This document shows, in pieces, positions 7,798 through 15,392 of a DNA stretch of 44,919 nt. The stretch comes from Kiritimatiellia bacterium (GTDB taxonomy: Bacteria; Verrucomicrobiota; Kiritimatiellia; JAFGHX01). Under the pieces are notes generated by a model. It was not told where the DNA came from. It did no database searches and saw only the letters and a list, made by a program, of their open reading frames with translations. The DNA is taken from positions 1 through 44,919 of the forward strand of contig JAFGHX010000081.1 of the NCBI GenBank assembly GCA_016929905.1. Reading direction: 5' to 3'. Every line of letters starts with the position of its first letter. The stretch's first letter is position 1. Both the position numbers and the translations under genes were made by a program.

Positions 7798-9705
7798 ATG
7801 CCGAGACCCGTCAAAGCGCTTCCGGTTGTCTTCATCGTACTGGTGCTCATCGGCGGCGTCCTGTGGCGCGTCACTCACGAAACCGTCGAAAAGATCAACT
7901 ACCAGGAACCCGAGGACAGCGGCGAATTCAAACTGAAAGACGACCGGCTCGCCGACAAGAACCCCGCATTCGACCCGACGCTCGTGGACAGCCGACCCCT
8001 GGGCGACTGGGAAGTGAACAAGAGCGCCGCCGTCATCAAGCTGGACTGCCCGGCCGTGAAACCGGACACGGAAACGCACTTGCTCGACCTGCATGCTTCA
8101 TACGCCGCGGTCGCCCGCTTCGCCGAGGAGCGGGGCCTCAACCTACTGCCCAGCGCCAATATGCTGGACGGCGCAGCCAAGCAATTCGACGACGGCCTGT
8201 ATGCCGCGCTCGACCTCGCCTGCTTCCGCGGCGAACTCGGCCCGACGCCGGCCGCCCCCGACCTCATCCAAGGCCTGTGCGCCAAGCTGCCCGCGACGAG
8301 CCCGGCCAAGCCGTTTCTTGCGGCGGCGCTGGAACTCGCGGGCCGGTCCGTGGCGCTCAGCCCGGCCGAAACGAAGAAGAAGGCGGCACTGCTCGCCGCC
8401 TTCGAACGCGACAAGGCGAGAAGCCAACCGATTTCGTTCTACAACTGGACGCCCGAACTGCGGCAGGTCTGGCGCTTCTACCGGTTCCTTCAACGCGAAT
8501 TCGGAGAAACAGAGCTCGATATGCCTACCGACCTCGCGAACGTGCTCGCCCAAGACGCCGCGTTGCGGCAGCCGTACACCCGCCTCAATTCGTTCTACGG
8601 GCGACTCACCAATCCTCTGCTCTGTTTGCCGCTCAACGCCCTGATCGATGCGAAACAGGACCTCAAGGAACTGGCCCGCGCCCGTGGCGCGCGACACGCG
8701 GCGGTGGCCGTGTTTCCGCCGTCTACCAGCCGGGAGACGGAGTTGTTCGAGCGCCTGTTCGGCGATGTCGTCCCACCCGGCGTGAACCTGATGAACGAAC
8801 TCATCAGGCGGGTGCGCTCCGGTGAAGTCGACTTCACTCCGGACGAAACCGACGGCTGGTATCAATACCAGGTCTACGCACTGGAGGTGCTCCTGCTGCC
8901 CGCGAAGGGGGATGAGCACAACAAACTGCTCCTTACGGCAAGATACAAGAAGCGTCTCGTCGAGACGTTCAAGGCGCTCATGACGAAGCGGCGCGAGACA
9001 CACGCGCGACAGCTCGGACTCGCCACGCTTGGATGTGCCGATATCCGCCACGGCGAGGTCCGCCCGCGTCTGCGCGTGGAACCGTGCGCCACGTTCTACC
9101 TGCGCACGGCGCGCGCCTACGGGTTCCTGGCAAACCTGCTGCAAACCATGCTCGACGACCAGACGTTGAGGAAATTGCACGGTCTGAAGAAAGACGGGCA
9201 TCGTGAGCACAGCCTGGGCGCCGAGCTGAACGCGATGTGCAACCGTTTCCATGGTTTCTACCTCGTTGCATGCGAGGATATCGGCATGAACCCGCGCTTC
9301 CTCGCAGGCGAACAGGTCGACCGGCAAGAGGCGAAGGGGGCCGCATTGGCCTGGCTCACGCGCATGAAGGACGATCCGGATCTCGCCCGCGATACGCGGG
9401 TCGCCGTCCCCATTGCCGTCGATCTCACGCGGCACAGCACACGGCTCTGGGCCACGCTCGGCGTGCGGCTCGCCCATCTGGAGGCGTCCTACGCCCGCCC
9501 GCCCAAGGTCCGGCCCAAAGACGGCGGCGACTGGCAGGAGCCCGAGCACTGGATGCTGAGCGAAAGCCGATACGTGATCGCCGTCGACGAATTCGCCGAG
9601 TTCGCGATGCCGGGGTCCGACGCGCTCACGCGCGACGAATTCCGCAAGCTCTGCGACCGGCACAAAACGAAAGACCAGATCGTGAACGCCCTGAAAGGAA
9701 GGTGA
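7798..9705 (+). CDS. Membrane-anchored hypothetical protein, periplasmic
   Basis: 635 residues from the ATG at 7798. A TTG at 7762, preceded by GGAGA, would add 12 residues and cannot be excluded. One N-terminal membrane helix (LPVVFIVLVLIGGVLW) is followed by a soluble, mostly helical region of about 600 residues with no motif I recognise. Notable segments are FYNWTPELRQVWRFYRFLQ, GWYQYQVYALEVLLLP, KKRLVETFKALMTKRRETH, and a Cys-containing stretch around LGLATLGCADIR. There is no signal-peptidase site or lipobox, so a type II membrane anchor is likely. The next gene begins 10 bp after this stop and also encodes a single-helix anchored protein. The two are probably one operon from the promoter at 7705. 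Function unknown. Confidence 0.75.
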   Translation: MPRPVKALPVVFIVLVLIGGVLWRVTHETVEKINYQEPEDSGEFKLKDDRLADKNPAFDPTLVDSRPLGDWEVNKSAAVIKLDCPAVKPDTETHLLDLHASYAAVARFAEERGLNLLPSANMLDGAAKQFDDGLYAALDLACFRGELGPTPAAPDLIQGLCAKLPATSPAKPFLAAALELAGRSVALSPAETKKKAALLAAFERDKARSQPISFYNWTPELRQVWRFYRFLQREFGETELDMPTDLANVLAQDAALRQPYTRLNSFYGRLTNPLLCLPLNALIDAKQDLKELARARGARHAAVAVFPPSTSRETELFERLFGDVVPPGVNLMNELIRRVRSGEVDFTPDETDGWYQYQVYALEVLLLPAKGDEHNKLLLTARYKKRLVETFKALMTKRRETHARQLGLATLGCADIRHGEVRPRLRVEPCATFYLRTARAYGFLANLLQTMLDDQTLRKLHGLKKDGHREHSLGAELNAMCNRFHGFYLVACEDIGMNPRFLAGEQVDRQEAKGAALAWLTRMKDDPDLARDTRVAVPIAVDLTRHSTRLWATLGVRLAHLEASYARPPKVRPKDGGDWQEPEHWMLSESRYVIAVDEFAEFAMPGSDALTRDEFRKLCDRHKTKDQIVNALKGR

Positions 9706-9715
9706 ATCGTCCGTC

Positions 9716-10369
9716 ATGGAAGTGCTCTTTGTCGCCGGACCGATCATCCTCATCGTCCTCGTCATCATGGTCGTGGCGTGGCACCTGGAAAAGAAACGCA
9801 CAGAGGCGCTGCAGAAGGTGGCCGCCTCGCTCAATTTTTCGTTCGCGCCGCAGGGCGACAGCGCGCTGCTCGGCGCCCTGGCCGGGTTCCATCTCTTCAC
9901 CCAAGGCCATTCGCGAAAAGCGCGCAACGTCATGAGCGGCAGCACGCCGGAGACCGAGTTGACGATCTTCGACTACCGGTACACGGTCGGCCACGGCAAG
10001 AACTCGCAGACTCACCGCCAGACGGTGCTCGTTTTCCGGTCCGCCAAACTGCAGTTGCCGGGCTTCGCGCTGCGGCCGGAGAACATCCTTCACAAGATTG
10101 GCAGTGTGTTCGGGTACCAGGACATCGACTTCCCCAACAATCCCGAATTCTCCAGAAGATACCTGCTCCGCGCCGACGACGAATCCGCCGTGCGCGCCGC
10201 GTTCGGCGACGGCGTCCTCGGCTTCTACGCCCGGCATCCCGGCCTGAGCACCGAAGCGGCGGGCGACCAGCTCGCGTTCTACCGAACCAACAAGCACGTG
10301 AAGCCCGACCAGATCCAGACGTTCATGGAGGAAGGGTTCGGCGTGTTCGGGCTGTTCTCCAGCGGTTGA
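9716..10369 (+). CDS. Single-helix membrane-anchored hypothetical protein
   Basis: 217 residues. An N-terminal membrane helix (IILIVLVIMVVAWHLE) leads into a soluble domain. It begins KKRTEALQKVAASLNFSF and contains ELTIFDYRYTVGHGKNSQTHRQTV, PGFALRPENILHKIGSVFGY and DIDFPNNPEFSRRYLLRADD. Proteins of this pattern occur in Planctomycetes and Verrucomicrobia as hypotheticals, as far as I recall; I know no assigned function. A purine-rich AAGGAAGG before 9705 can serve as ribosome site. It overlaps nothing and lies 10 bp after the 7798 gene, implying cotranscription. Confidence 0.75.
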   Translation: MEVLFVAGPIILIVLVIMVVAWHLEKKRTEALQKVAASLNFSFAPQGDSALLGALAGFHLFTQGHSRKARNVMSGSTPETELTIFDYRYTVGHGKNSQTHRQTVLVFRSAKLQLPGFALRPENILHKIGSVFGYQDIDFPNNPEFSRRYLLRADDESAVRAAFGDGVLGFYARHPGLSTEAAGDQLAFYRTNKHVKPDQIQTFMEEGFGVFGLFSSG

Positions 10370-10535
10370 CAGACACGCTGCGCTCACAACACGGGATAGC
10401 CCGGCATATCCGGCAGAGAATTTCCAGCGGATGAATGCACGGCAACGGATACCTTGGGCATGTCGTTTTCCGGCAATCTCCGCCGATGTTCATTTCCGTC
10501 GCCGGCGCCTGTAATGTCCGCTGGCGAACAGGCGA

Positions 10536-11177
10536 ATGTTGAACGCAAACCCCTCACATCCCAGATGGCTTGACGTGGCCGGATGCGCCGCGCCCTACGC
10601 CGCCGTCCTGATCGGACTGTATGGGCTGCGCAGCGCCTGGTGCAGCATCCTGCTCTATCACCTGGGGATTGTCGCCTGTCTCCTGGCGGCGCGAGAGCGG
10701 CACATGCTTCGAGAGGCGCTGGCCGGGTTTGCCGCTCTGCCGCTCGTCGCGCTCGGCGCAGGCTGCCTGCTGGCCGGGCCGCTGGTCTACGTGCTCTGGC
10801 CGGTGATGGAACTGCGGCACGGCGGGCTGGCCGGCTGGCTGGCCGAGTACGGATTGGCCGGCCGGTCGTGGCCGGTCTTCATGGTCTACTTCGCCTTCGT
10901 GCATGCCTGGCTCGAGGAACTGTTCTGGCGCGGGTTCCTGCGGCGGCCGGGCGCGGGCGTGTCGGCGCTCGATATGGCCTTCGCCGGCTATCACATACTC
11001 GTGTTGCGGCTCGTCATCCGTATGCCCTGGCCGCTGGTCGCGTTCGCCGTCCTGGCCGGCGCGGCCTGGACCTGGCGGCGTATCACGGGTAAGTACGGCG
11101 GCCTGGCGGTCCCGCTCATCACGCATGTTGTGGCCGACATCAGCGTCATGCTCGCCGCGCATGTGCTGGCGCGTTGA
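10536..11177 (+). CDS. CPBP-family intramembrane metalloprotease-like protein
   Basis: 213 residues, about six membrane segments. The CPBP (Abi/CAAX protease-like) motifs are present in order: EExxxR at 127-132 (WLEELFWRGF), FxxxH at 149-153 (FAGYH) and HxxxD at 197-201 (ITHVVADIS). The usual final motif is HxxxN/B, so Asp201 is an acceptable variant. Family members are glutamate-dependent intramembrane proteases or chaperone-like proteins. The gene stands alone, 166 bp after the previous gene and just before the large palindromic element at 11203. A weak ribosome site precedes the ATG. The 10370-10535 gap shows no feature I can name. Confidence 0.8.
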   Translation: MLNANPSHPRWLDVAGCAAPYAAVLIGLYGLRSAWCSILLYHLGIVACLLAARERHMLREALAGFAALPLVALGAGCLLAGPLVYVLWPVMELRHGGLAGWLAEYGLAGRSWPVFMVYFAFVHAWLEELFWRGFLRRPGAGVSALDMAFAGYHILVLRLVIRMPWPLVAFAVLAGAAWTWRRITGKYGGLAVPLITHVVADISVMLAAHVLAR

Positions 11178-11202
11178 AATCTGATCCTCTTCGCACCCTC
11201 TT

Positions 11203-11553
11203 CTGCCCGCGAAAAGGCGCGAAAAGAGCGCGAAATGCAAAGCACTATGCCGACAAGAATGCAGCAACTTTGAACTGTTTGCGCCGCGCCATCTTCCGAG
11301 ATGAACCCATCCCAGAACGGCGCAAACAACTCAAAGTTGCTGCGTCCGCATCTCTTTCCGATCTGGAGGCGATCGTTGCGGGAATCGAGGATTGCCACGA
11401 GGCCGACCACGCCGCATGCCTCCCACAGCATCGCCTCGTGGCAATCCTTTCGATTCCCGCAACAAATCTGCGCAAGCCCAGGACGCGGTGCATCGCCTGG
11501 AGACCCTTTCCCTCTCTCCTTTTCGCGGCCCTTTCGCGTCCTTTCGCGGGCAG
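11203..11553 (+). repeat. Nested palindromic element, copy A (full length)
   Basis: Outer arms 11203-11239 and 11517-11553 pair imperfectly and are built from repeated CGCGAAA units. Inside lie two hairpins. Hairpin 1 pairs 11261-11286 with 11318-11343 (26 bp, one central AC/AC double mismatch). Hairpin 2 pairs 11375-11403 with 11433-11463 (29 versus 31 nt, a two-A bulge on the right arm). Related copies lie at 32318-32667 (full) and 24333-24542 (truncated), all in the same orientation. No start codon or codon pattern supports coding. It fills the gap between two convergent genes. Confidence 0.85.
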
Positions 11554-11569
11554 ATCTGCGATGCGCACG

Positions 11570-12226
11570 TCACTCCGTCGTCTTCGGCACGATGCGCAGC
11601 TTGCCGTTCTGGACGGTGACCGACTCGATCTTGTCCAGCGCCGCCGCGGTGTCAGGGTCCGTGTTGCTGTCCTCCGCCAGGTTCTTGGCGCGGATCTCCT
11701 GCATGATCTGTTCCGGCACGGGCTTGCCCTTCACCTCTATGGAGTCGACGAACAGCACAATCCGCCCGCCCATCAACTGGATGCGGAAGACGGCGGAGCC
11801 GTTGAGGTACCGGCCCTGGACGAGCGGGCCGAACTGCTCCAGCGGAATCGTGATCTCCCCCTTGATCCTGTCCGCTTCGATCGTCACGTATACGTGCCCC
11901 GCCGCCTCCTGAAAGGCCGGATGATGATGGATCAGACGATTGATATCCTCGCCAGACAGCTCGAGCGGCGGGACCGCGCGCCCCTCCTTCAGGCCGTCCT
12001 TGAACGCGTCGAACCGCGCCACGAGCGCCTGCGCCTCCGGCTCGGAGACCTGCACCTCGGGCAGTGCGCGCGGCTGCGTGTCGGTATAGTCCTCCAGCAA
12101 GGTCGTCGCGATCTTCTTCACGCCGTGGTACGCCATGTAGCCGCCGATCCCCACGATCAGCAGCAACGTGAGGCACCCGCCCGCCACCAAAGCCGCCGCT
12201 ATCCCACAGCCTCTGCCCTTGGACAT
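11570..12226 (-). CDS. Membrane-anchored hypothetical protein
   Basis: 218 residues. A Gly-rich N-terminus (MSKGRGCGIAAALVAGG) runs into one membrane helix (CLTLLLIVGIGGYMAY). A soluble domain follows with SGEDINRLIHHHPAFQEAAG, YVTIEADRIKGEITIPLE, and VFRIQLMGGRIVLFVDSIEVKGKPVPEQIM. The alternation of beta segments suggests an extracytoplasmic lipid- or membrane-associated fold, but I do not recognise the family. The ATG at 12226 has AAGGAG at good spacing. It is divergent from the DUF2142-like gene, and their promoters overlap (12256-12305). Function unknown. Confidence 0.75.
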   Translation of the reverse strand: MSKGRGCGIAAALVAGGCLTLLLIVGIGGYMAYHGVKKIATTLLEDYTDTQPRALPEVQVSEPEAQALVARFDAFKDGLKEGRAVPPLELSGEDINRLIHHHPAFQEAAGHVYVTIEADRIKGEITIPLEQFGPLVQGRYLNGSAVFRIQLMGGRIVLFVDSIEVKGKPVPEQIMQEIRAKNLAEDSNTDPDTAAALDKIESVTVQNGKLRIVPKTTE

Positions 12227-12255
12227 GATCCGTTTCTCCTTGATGCGATGTTGCC

Positions 12256-12284
12256 TTGTCTGCCCGGACTCCGCCCCATATTAT
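12256..12284 (+). promoter_or_regulatory. Predicted promoter of the DUF2142-like gene
   Basis: TTGTCT (12256-12261), a 17-bp spacer and TATTAT (12279-12284). The -10 box overlaps that of the minus-strand promoter at 12278-12305, so the two probably exclude one another. Confidence 0.5.
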
Positions 12285-12305
12285 CACAGGCGGGCCGAAA
12301 CACAA
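12278..12305 (-). promoter_or_regulatory. Predicted promoter of the 11570-12226 gene
   Basis: On the minus strand: TTGTGT (12305-12300), a 16-bp spacer and TAATAT (12283-12278). It shares the ATATTA core with the opposing promoter. Confidence 0.5.
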
Positions 12306-12323
12306 GTTGACAGGGGTTGTGAC

Positions 12324-13622
12324 ATGGAACGAACGGCTTCCAACTCGCTGGATCGAATTCTGCGGCTGTACCTGGGCGTCCTGCTCGCCTGCGCGTTCTG
12401 TTGCAACATCCTCTTCACGCTCCGGCGCTCCGTGTGGGCGCCCCGAAACGAACTGGCACACTACGATTACATCGACCGGATCACCGATGGGCGGGTGCCC
12501 GGTCCGGGCGATGGCATATCGGACTATTCGTTCCGCATCACTCTGGCTCATTTCACCTGGCGCAAGCCCGATGGCTTTGACGGCACCCAAGCGGGTATGG
12601 GTGTGGAAGCCATGTCCTACGAGGCGCAGCAGCCGCCCGTGTACTACGCGCTGTTGGCTGTACCGAACCGCTTGCTCAAGCACAGCGGCGTTTCGCCGCC
12701 CGCGCAGATCGCGACCCTCCGAGTTGTCCAACTCGTGTTCGTGCATCTCGGCTTCCTGCTTCTGATCCCCATATTCCGGGAACTCCAGCGCAGCGCCGGC
12801 GTACGCCCCCTGTACGGGTACCTGGCCGCGGCGCTGATGATGCTGACCAATGTCCGCCACTACAGCTCGCTGGGAAACGACAGCTTCTCGCCGTTGGTCT
12901 GCAATCTGGCCGTCTATTTCTACCTGCTGTTCTGGCGAACGCACAGGCGCTGGGCGGCTGTTTCGGGCGCCGCCGCGGTGGGAGTTGCCTTTCTCACAAA
13001 GTACACAAACGGCTTGTTGCTGCCGGTGCACATCGGTGTGTGGCTCTTCTTTCTGCGGCGCGAAGCGCGGCCACGGCGGCTACGCTTTGGCCTGGCCGGA
13101 CTGACGCCGTTCTTCATCCTCGGCCTCTATCTCGCCCTCAACGGGCTGGTCTACGGCGATATCCTGAAGACTTCTGCGACGGCGACGTATTTTGCAGCCC
13201 TCATTCGTCCCCTGCCCAATGCCGCACGCGTGCTCAGGAACTGCGTGCTCAGCTCATTCAGCCTCTCACACCTCTCGCTCGCGTTGTCCTCCGCCACCGC
13301 GTGGGCGGCGCTCGGCATGATGGCGCTGAACGCGACGGCAACCGTCTTGCGGCCGGCGCGGAATCAGACTGCGTACCGTTGGCTCGTGCGCCTGTCCTGC
13401 GCCCTGTCCCTGGCGGCTCTGGCGGCCGCCGTGTTGCTCAACCGCTTCCGCCCGGGCGGCTACTGGGCGGCATTCCGGCACTACTCCGGCATGCAACTGT
13501 TCTGGTATGTTGCGATATTCAACATTCCCGTTAGAATGAACGAACGCGTTGCAGCGGTCCTGCAGACCGGGGCCGCGCTCCTGCTCGGCGGATTGGCTGT
13601 GCGGTACGCTCTGCTGCTGTAG
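12324..13622 (+). CDS. DUF2142/GT-C-like multi-spanning membrane protein
   Basis: 432 residues with about ten membrane segments. The first lumenal loop carries RNELAHYDYIDRI, matching the acidic E/D-x-A-H-x-x-Y motif after helix 1 of DUF2142 and related GT-C glycosyltransferases. AQQPPVYYALLAVPNRLL matches their second conserved loop. Later helices include FVHLGFLLLIPIF, AAVSGAAAVGVAFLTK, and LTPFFILGLYLALNGLV. GT-C enzymes move sugars from polyprenyl-phosphate donors on the outer face of the membrane; the donor and acceptor here are unknown. The ATG at 12324 is preceded by AGGGG. A second such protein lies at 27916-29646. Family-level confidence is moderate, catalytic role inference. Confidence 0.75.
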   Translation: MERTASNSLDRILRLYLGVLLACAFCCNILFTLRRSVWAPRNELAHYDYIDRITDGRVPGPGDGISDYSFRITLAHFTWRKPDGFDGTQAGMGVEAMSYEAQQPPVYYALLAVPNRLLKHSGVSPPAQIATLRVVQLVFVHLGFLLLIPIFRELQRSAGVRPLYGYLAAALMMLTNVRHYSSLGNDSFSPLVCNLAVYFYLLFWRTHRRWAAVSGAAAVGVAFLTKYTNGLLLPVHIGVWLFFLRREARPRRLRFGLAGLTPFFILGLYLALNGLVYGDILKTSATATYFAALIRPLPNAARVLRNCVLSSFSLSHLSLALSSATAWAALGMMALNATATVLRPARNQTAYRWLVRLSCALSLAALAAAVLLNRFRPGGYWAAFRHYSGMQLFWYVAIFNIPVRMNERVAAVLQTGAALLLGGLAVRYALLL

Positions 13623-13778
13623 CGCTGGCCTCGCTTGCGGGTGCTGCTGCGAAAAGTAGAAGCGGCGTCCTGTGTCCGCCATGGCCTGAAAGGCGAAGGC
13701 GGATCGCCGCTTCCGCCGGGCCAAAGGCCAGGCCGGCCGACGCGGCATCCAGCCGCAAGAGGCGGCTCTGACCGGAGG
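13623..13778. other. Intergenic region with GC-rich hairpin, no gene seen
   Basis: The DNA holds an imperfect palindrome built around GGCGGATCGCCG (about 13695-13720) and further GGCC-rich inverted pieces. No coding frame looks like protein. It may act as terminator for the DUF2142-like gene, but there is no T-tract. Confidence 0.4.
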
Positions 13779-13807
13779 TTGACACCCCCGGCCGTTCTTG
13801 CCAGAAT
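13779..13807 (+). promoter_or_regulatory. Predicted promoter upstream of the secreted HEAT protein
   Basis: TTGACA (13779-13784), a 17-bp spacer and CAGAAT (13802-13807). Transcription near 13814 would cover the possible small frame at 13842 and then the HEAT gene at 13981. Confidence 0.55.
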
Positions 13808-13841
13808 CGGCGCAAGTCAAGAGCCGCAAGCGTGGAGAGCC

Positions 13842-13946
13842 GTGCTCGCGCTGTACGCCAGCGCGATCAGTCGCACCCCTGTCGAGATGCCCGGTTTCGA
13901 CCCGCCGGACGACCTCCTGGAGCAGCTGCGGCGGGCGCTGGGGTAA
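13842..13946 (+). CDS. Possible small gene or gene remnant
   Basis: A frame ending in TAA at 13944-13946 reads as convincing protein: LALYASAISRTPVEMPGF followed by DPPDDLLEQLRRALG. Protein-like sequence continues upstream (EPQAWRAV) to about 13815, but no ATG is available. A GTG at 13842 with GGAGAG close before it gives a 34-residue product. It lies just downstream of a good promoter and 34 bp before the HEAT gene. It could be a short leader gene, the 3' stub of a lost gene, or chance. I do not recognise a family. Confidence 0.3.
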   Translation: MLALYASAISRTPVEMPGFDPPDDLLEQLRRALG

Positions 13947-13980
13947 GGCGCGGGGGAGGGCAGGAAGCAGGACGCACGTG

Positions 13981-15318
13981 ATGACCGCCACCTGTATCCG
14001 ATTCCGACTCGGCGCGCACGGCGCGTGGCTTGCCATGCTCGCGATGGCGATCGCGCCCGCCGGCCCCGCTCTCGGATTGGACGATATCGAGGCCGTCCTT
14101 GCCCATATGGCCGCCGAGCGCGCTGCGTTCGATCCGGCCCCGCTGCTCAAGATGGGGCCGGACGCCGTCACCGCCCTGTTCGACCGCCTCTTCCCGGAAA
14201 CCGCGCCGCGTGCCCCGGTCCCCGAACTCGGCCGGGAGCAGGCTGCGCGGCTTGTCGCCCAGCTCGGCGCGCCCGAATACAAGCAAAGAGAGTCGGCAAC
14301 GCACGAACTTGCCCGGACCGGGCGTCGACACGCCGAGCTGGTGAAGCAGGCCGCACAGTCGCCCGACCCGGAAGTGCGGCTGCGCGCCAAGTCGATCCTC
14401 GCCGCATGGGACCAGACCGCTAAGATGCCTCGGCCGAAGGACCCGCGGTTCTACGAGGACGCGCTCGGTCGGTACTTCGATCGGCTCAAGGACCCCGAGG
14501 CGTGGCTGCGGGTAGCCGAACGAACCCGGCTGGCGCTGCAGCAGAAAGGCAAGCTGGACAAAGGCCAGCGCCGCATCCTCTCGCTCTCCCTGGCCGCCGT
14601 CGGCAAAATCCGAAAGGACCAGTACTCCGACGTCTTCACGCCCCTGCTGGACGATCCCAGAGAATGGATCGCCGTCTGGGTCGTCAGAACGATCGGTGCG
14701 CATTCCGGTAACGACTACTTCCCCGCGCTCCTGCTCAAGGCCCTGCGCAGCGAACGCGAGGCCGTCGTCGTCGCCGCGCTGACCTGGACGCCGAAGTGCC
14801 AGGACAAGGACAGGGCCGACGAGGTGAAACGGCTCGTGAGCACCCTCTTCGAGACGGGGAACGAGACCCTCAAGCTGCACGCGGCCTTCACCCTGATGCA
14901 GAGCTACGGCAACAAGCACGGGACAGCCTATATCCTCTCGCAGACACGCAATCCGGACGTGAACCTCGCCCGAAAGGCCGTCTACTGGATCGGAGATGCG
15001 TGCAACAGCGCGAAGCCGGCCTATCCGGAACTGCTGGAACACCTGCTGCCTCTGCTGAAATCTGAGGACTTCACGATGAAGCGGGCCGCCGCCTACGCGC
15101 TGGGCACCTATCAGGGCGAACCGGTCATCGGGCACCTGATCCCCCTGCTCGCGGACGAGGAGGCCACGCTGCGCGCGGAGGTCCGCATGAAACTGCTCGA
15201 GCAACCCGACACCGCGTTGCTGAAGCAGCTCCTCAGGCGCGCGGCCGAACACGACGAGGCCGAGAAAGTCCGCCATGCGGCGACCGATCTGTTACGGGAA
15301 CTGGAAAAGGGCGAATAG
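13981..15318 (+). CDS. Secreted HEAT-repeat protein
   Basis: 445 residues. A signal peptide (RLGAHGAWLAMLAMAIAPAG) is followed by an all-helical protein. HEAT-like repeats are visible around AARLVAQLGAPEYKQRESAT, DPEVRLRAKSILAAW, AVYWIGDACNSAKPAYPELL, FTMKRAAAYALGTYQGEP and LADEEATLRAEVRMKLLE. The ATG at 13981 begins the signal peptide; an upstream in-frame start at 13798 lies in the promoter. Such periplasmic HEAT proteins usually act as binding scaffolds. The next gene, a secreted serpin, has its own promoter 38 bp downstream. This is the second HEAT protein in the window; the other is the tail of the MFS fusion. The partner is unknown. Confidence 0.8.
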   Translation: MTATCIRFRLGAHGAWLAMLAMAIAPAGPALGLDDIEAVLAHMAAERAAFDPAPLLKMGPDAVTALFDRLFPETAPRAPVPELGREQAARLVAQLGAPEYKQRESATHELARTGRRHAELVKQAAQSPDPEVRLRAKSILAAWDQTAKMPRPKDPRFYEDALGRYFDRLKDPEAWLRVAERTRLALQQKGKLDKGQRRILSLSLAAVGKIRKDQYSDVFTPLLDDPREWIAVWVVRTIGAHSGNDYFPALLLKALRSEREAVVVAALTWTPKCQDKDRADEVKRLVSTLFETGNETLKLHAAFTLMQSYGNKHGTAYILSQTRNPDVNLARKAVYWIGDACNSAKPAYPELLEHLLPLLKSEDFTMKRAAAYALGTYQGEPVIGHLIPLLADEEATLRAEVRMKLLEQPDTALLKQLLRRAAEHDEAEKVRHAATDLLRELEKGE

Positions 15319-15355
15319 CGGCCGAAAACGGCGCGTCGCGCGGACACGCGGCGTT

Positions 15356-15385
15356 TTGACAGAACACGACGACGCATGCTAACAT
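15356..15385 (+). promoter_or_regulatory. Predicted promoter of the serpin gene
   Basis: TTGACA (15356-15361), an 18-bp spacer and TAACAT (15380-15385). The -10 box contains the first of three possible ATG codons (15384), so translation should begin at 15393 or 15396. The mRNA would be nearly leaderless. Confidence 0.55.
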
Positions 15386-15392
15386 GCGCGCC

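Noticed and set aside
12307..12312. TTGACA directly before the DUF2142-like gene as its -35 box
   Set aside because: The ATG is only 12 bp downstream and no -10 box lies at the right spacing; the promoter at 12256-12284 fits better.
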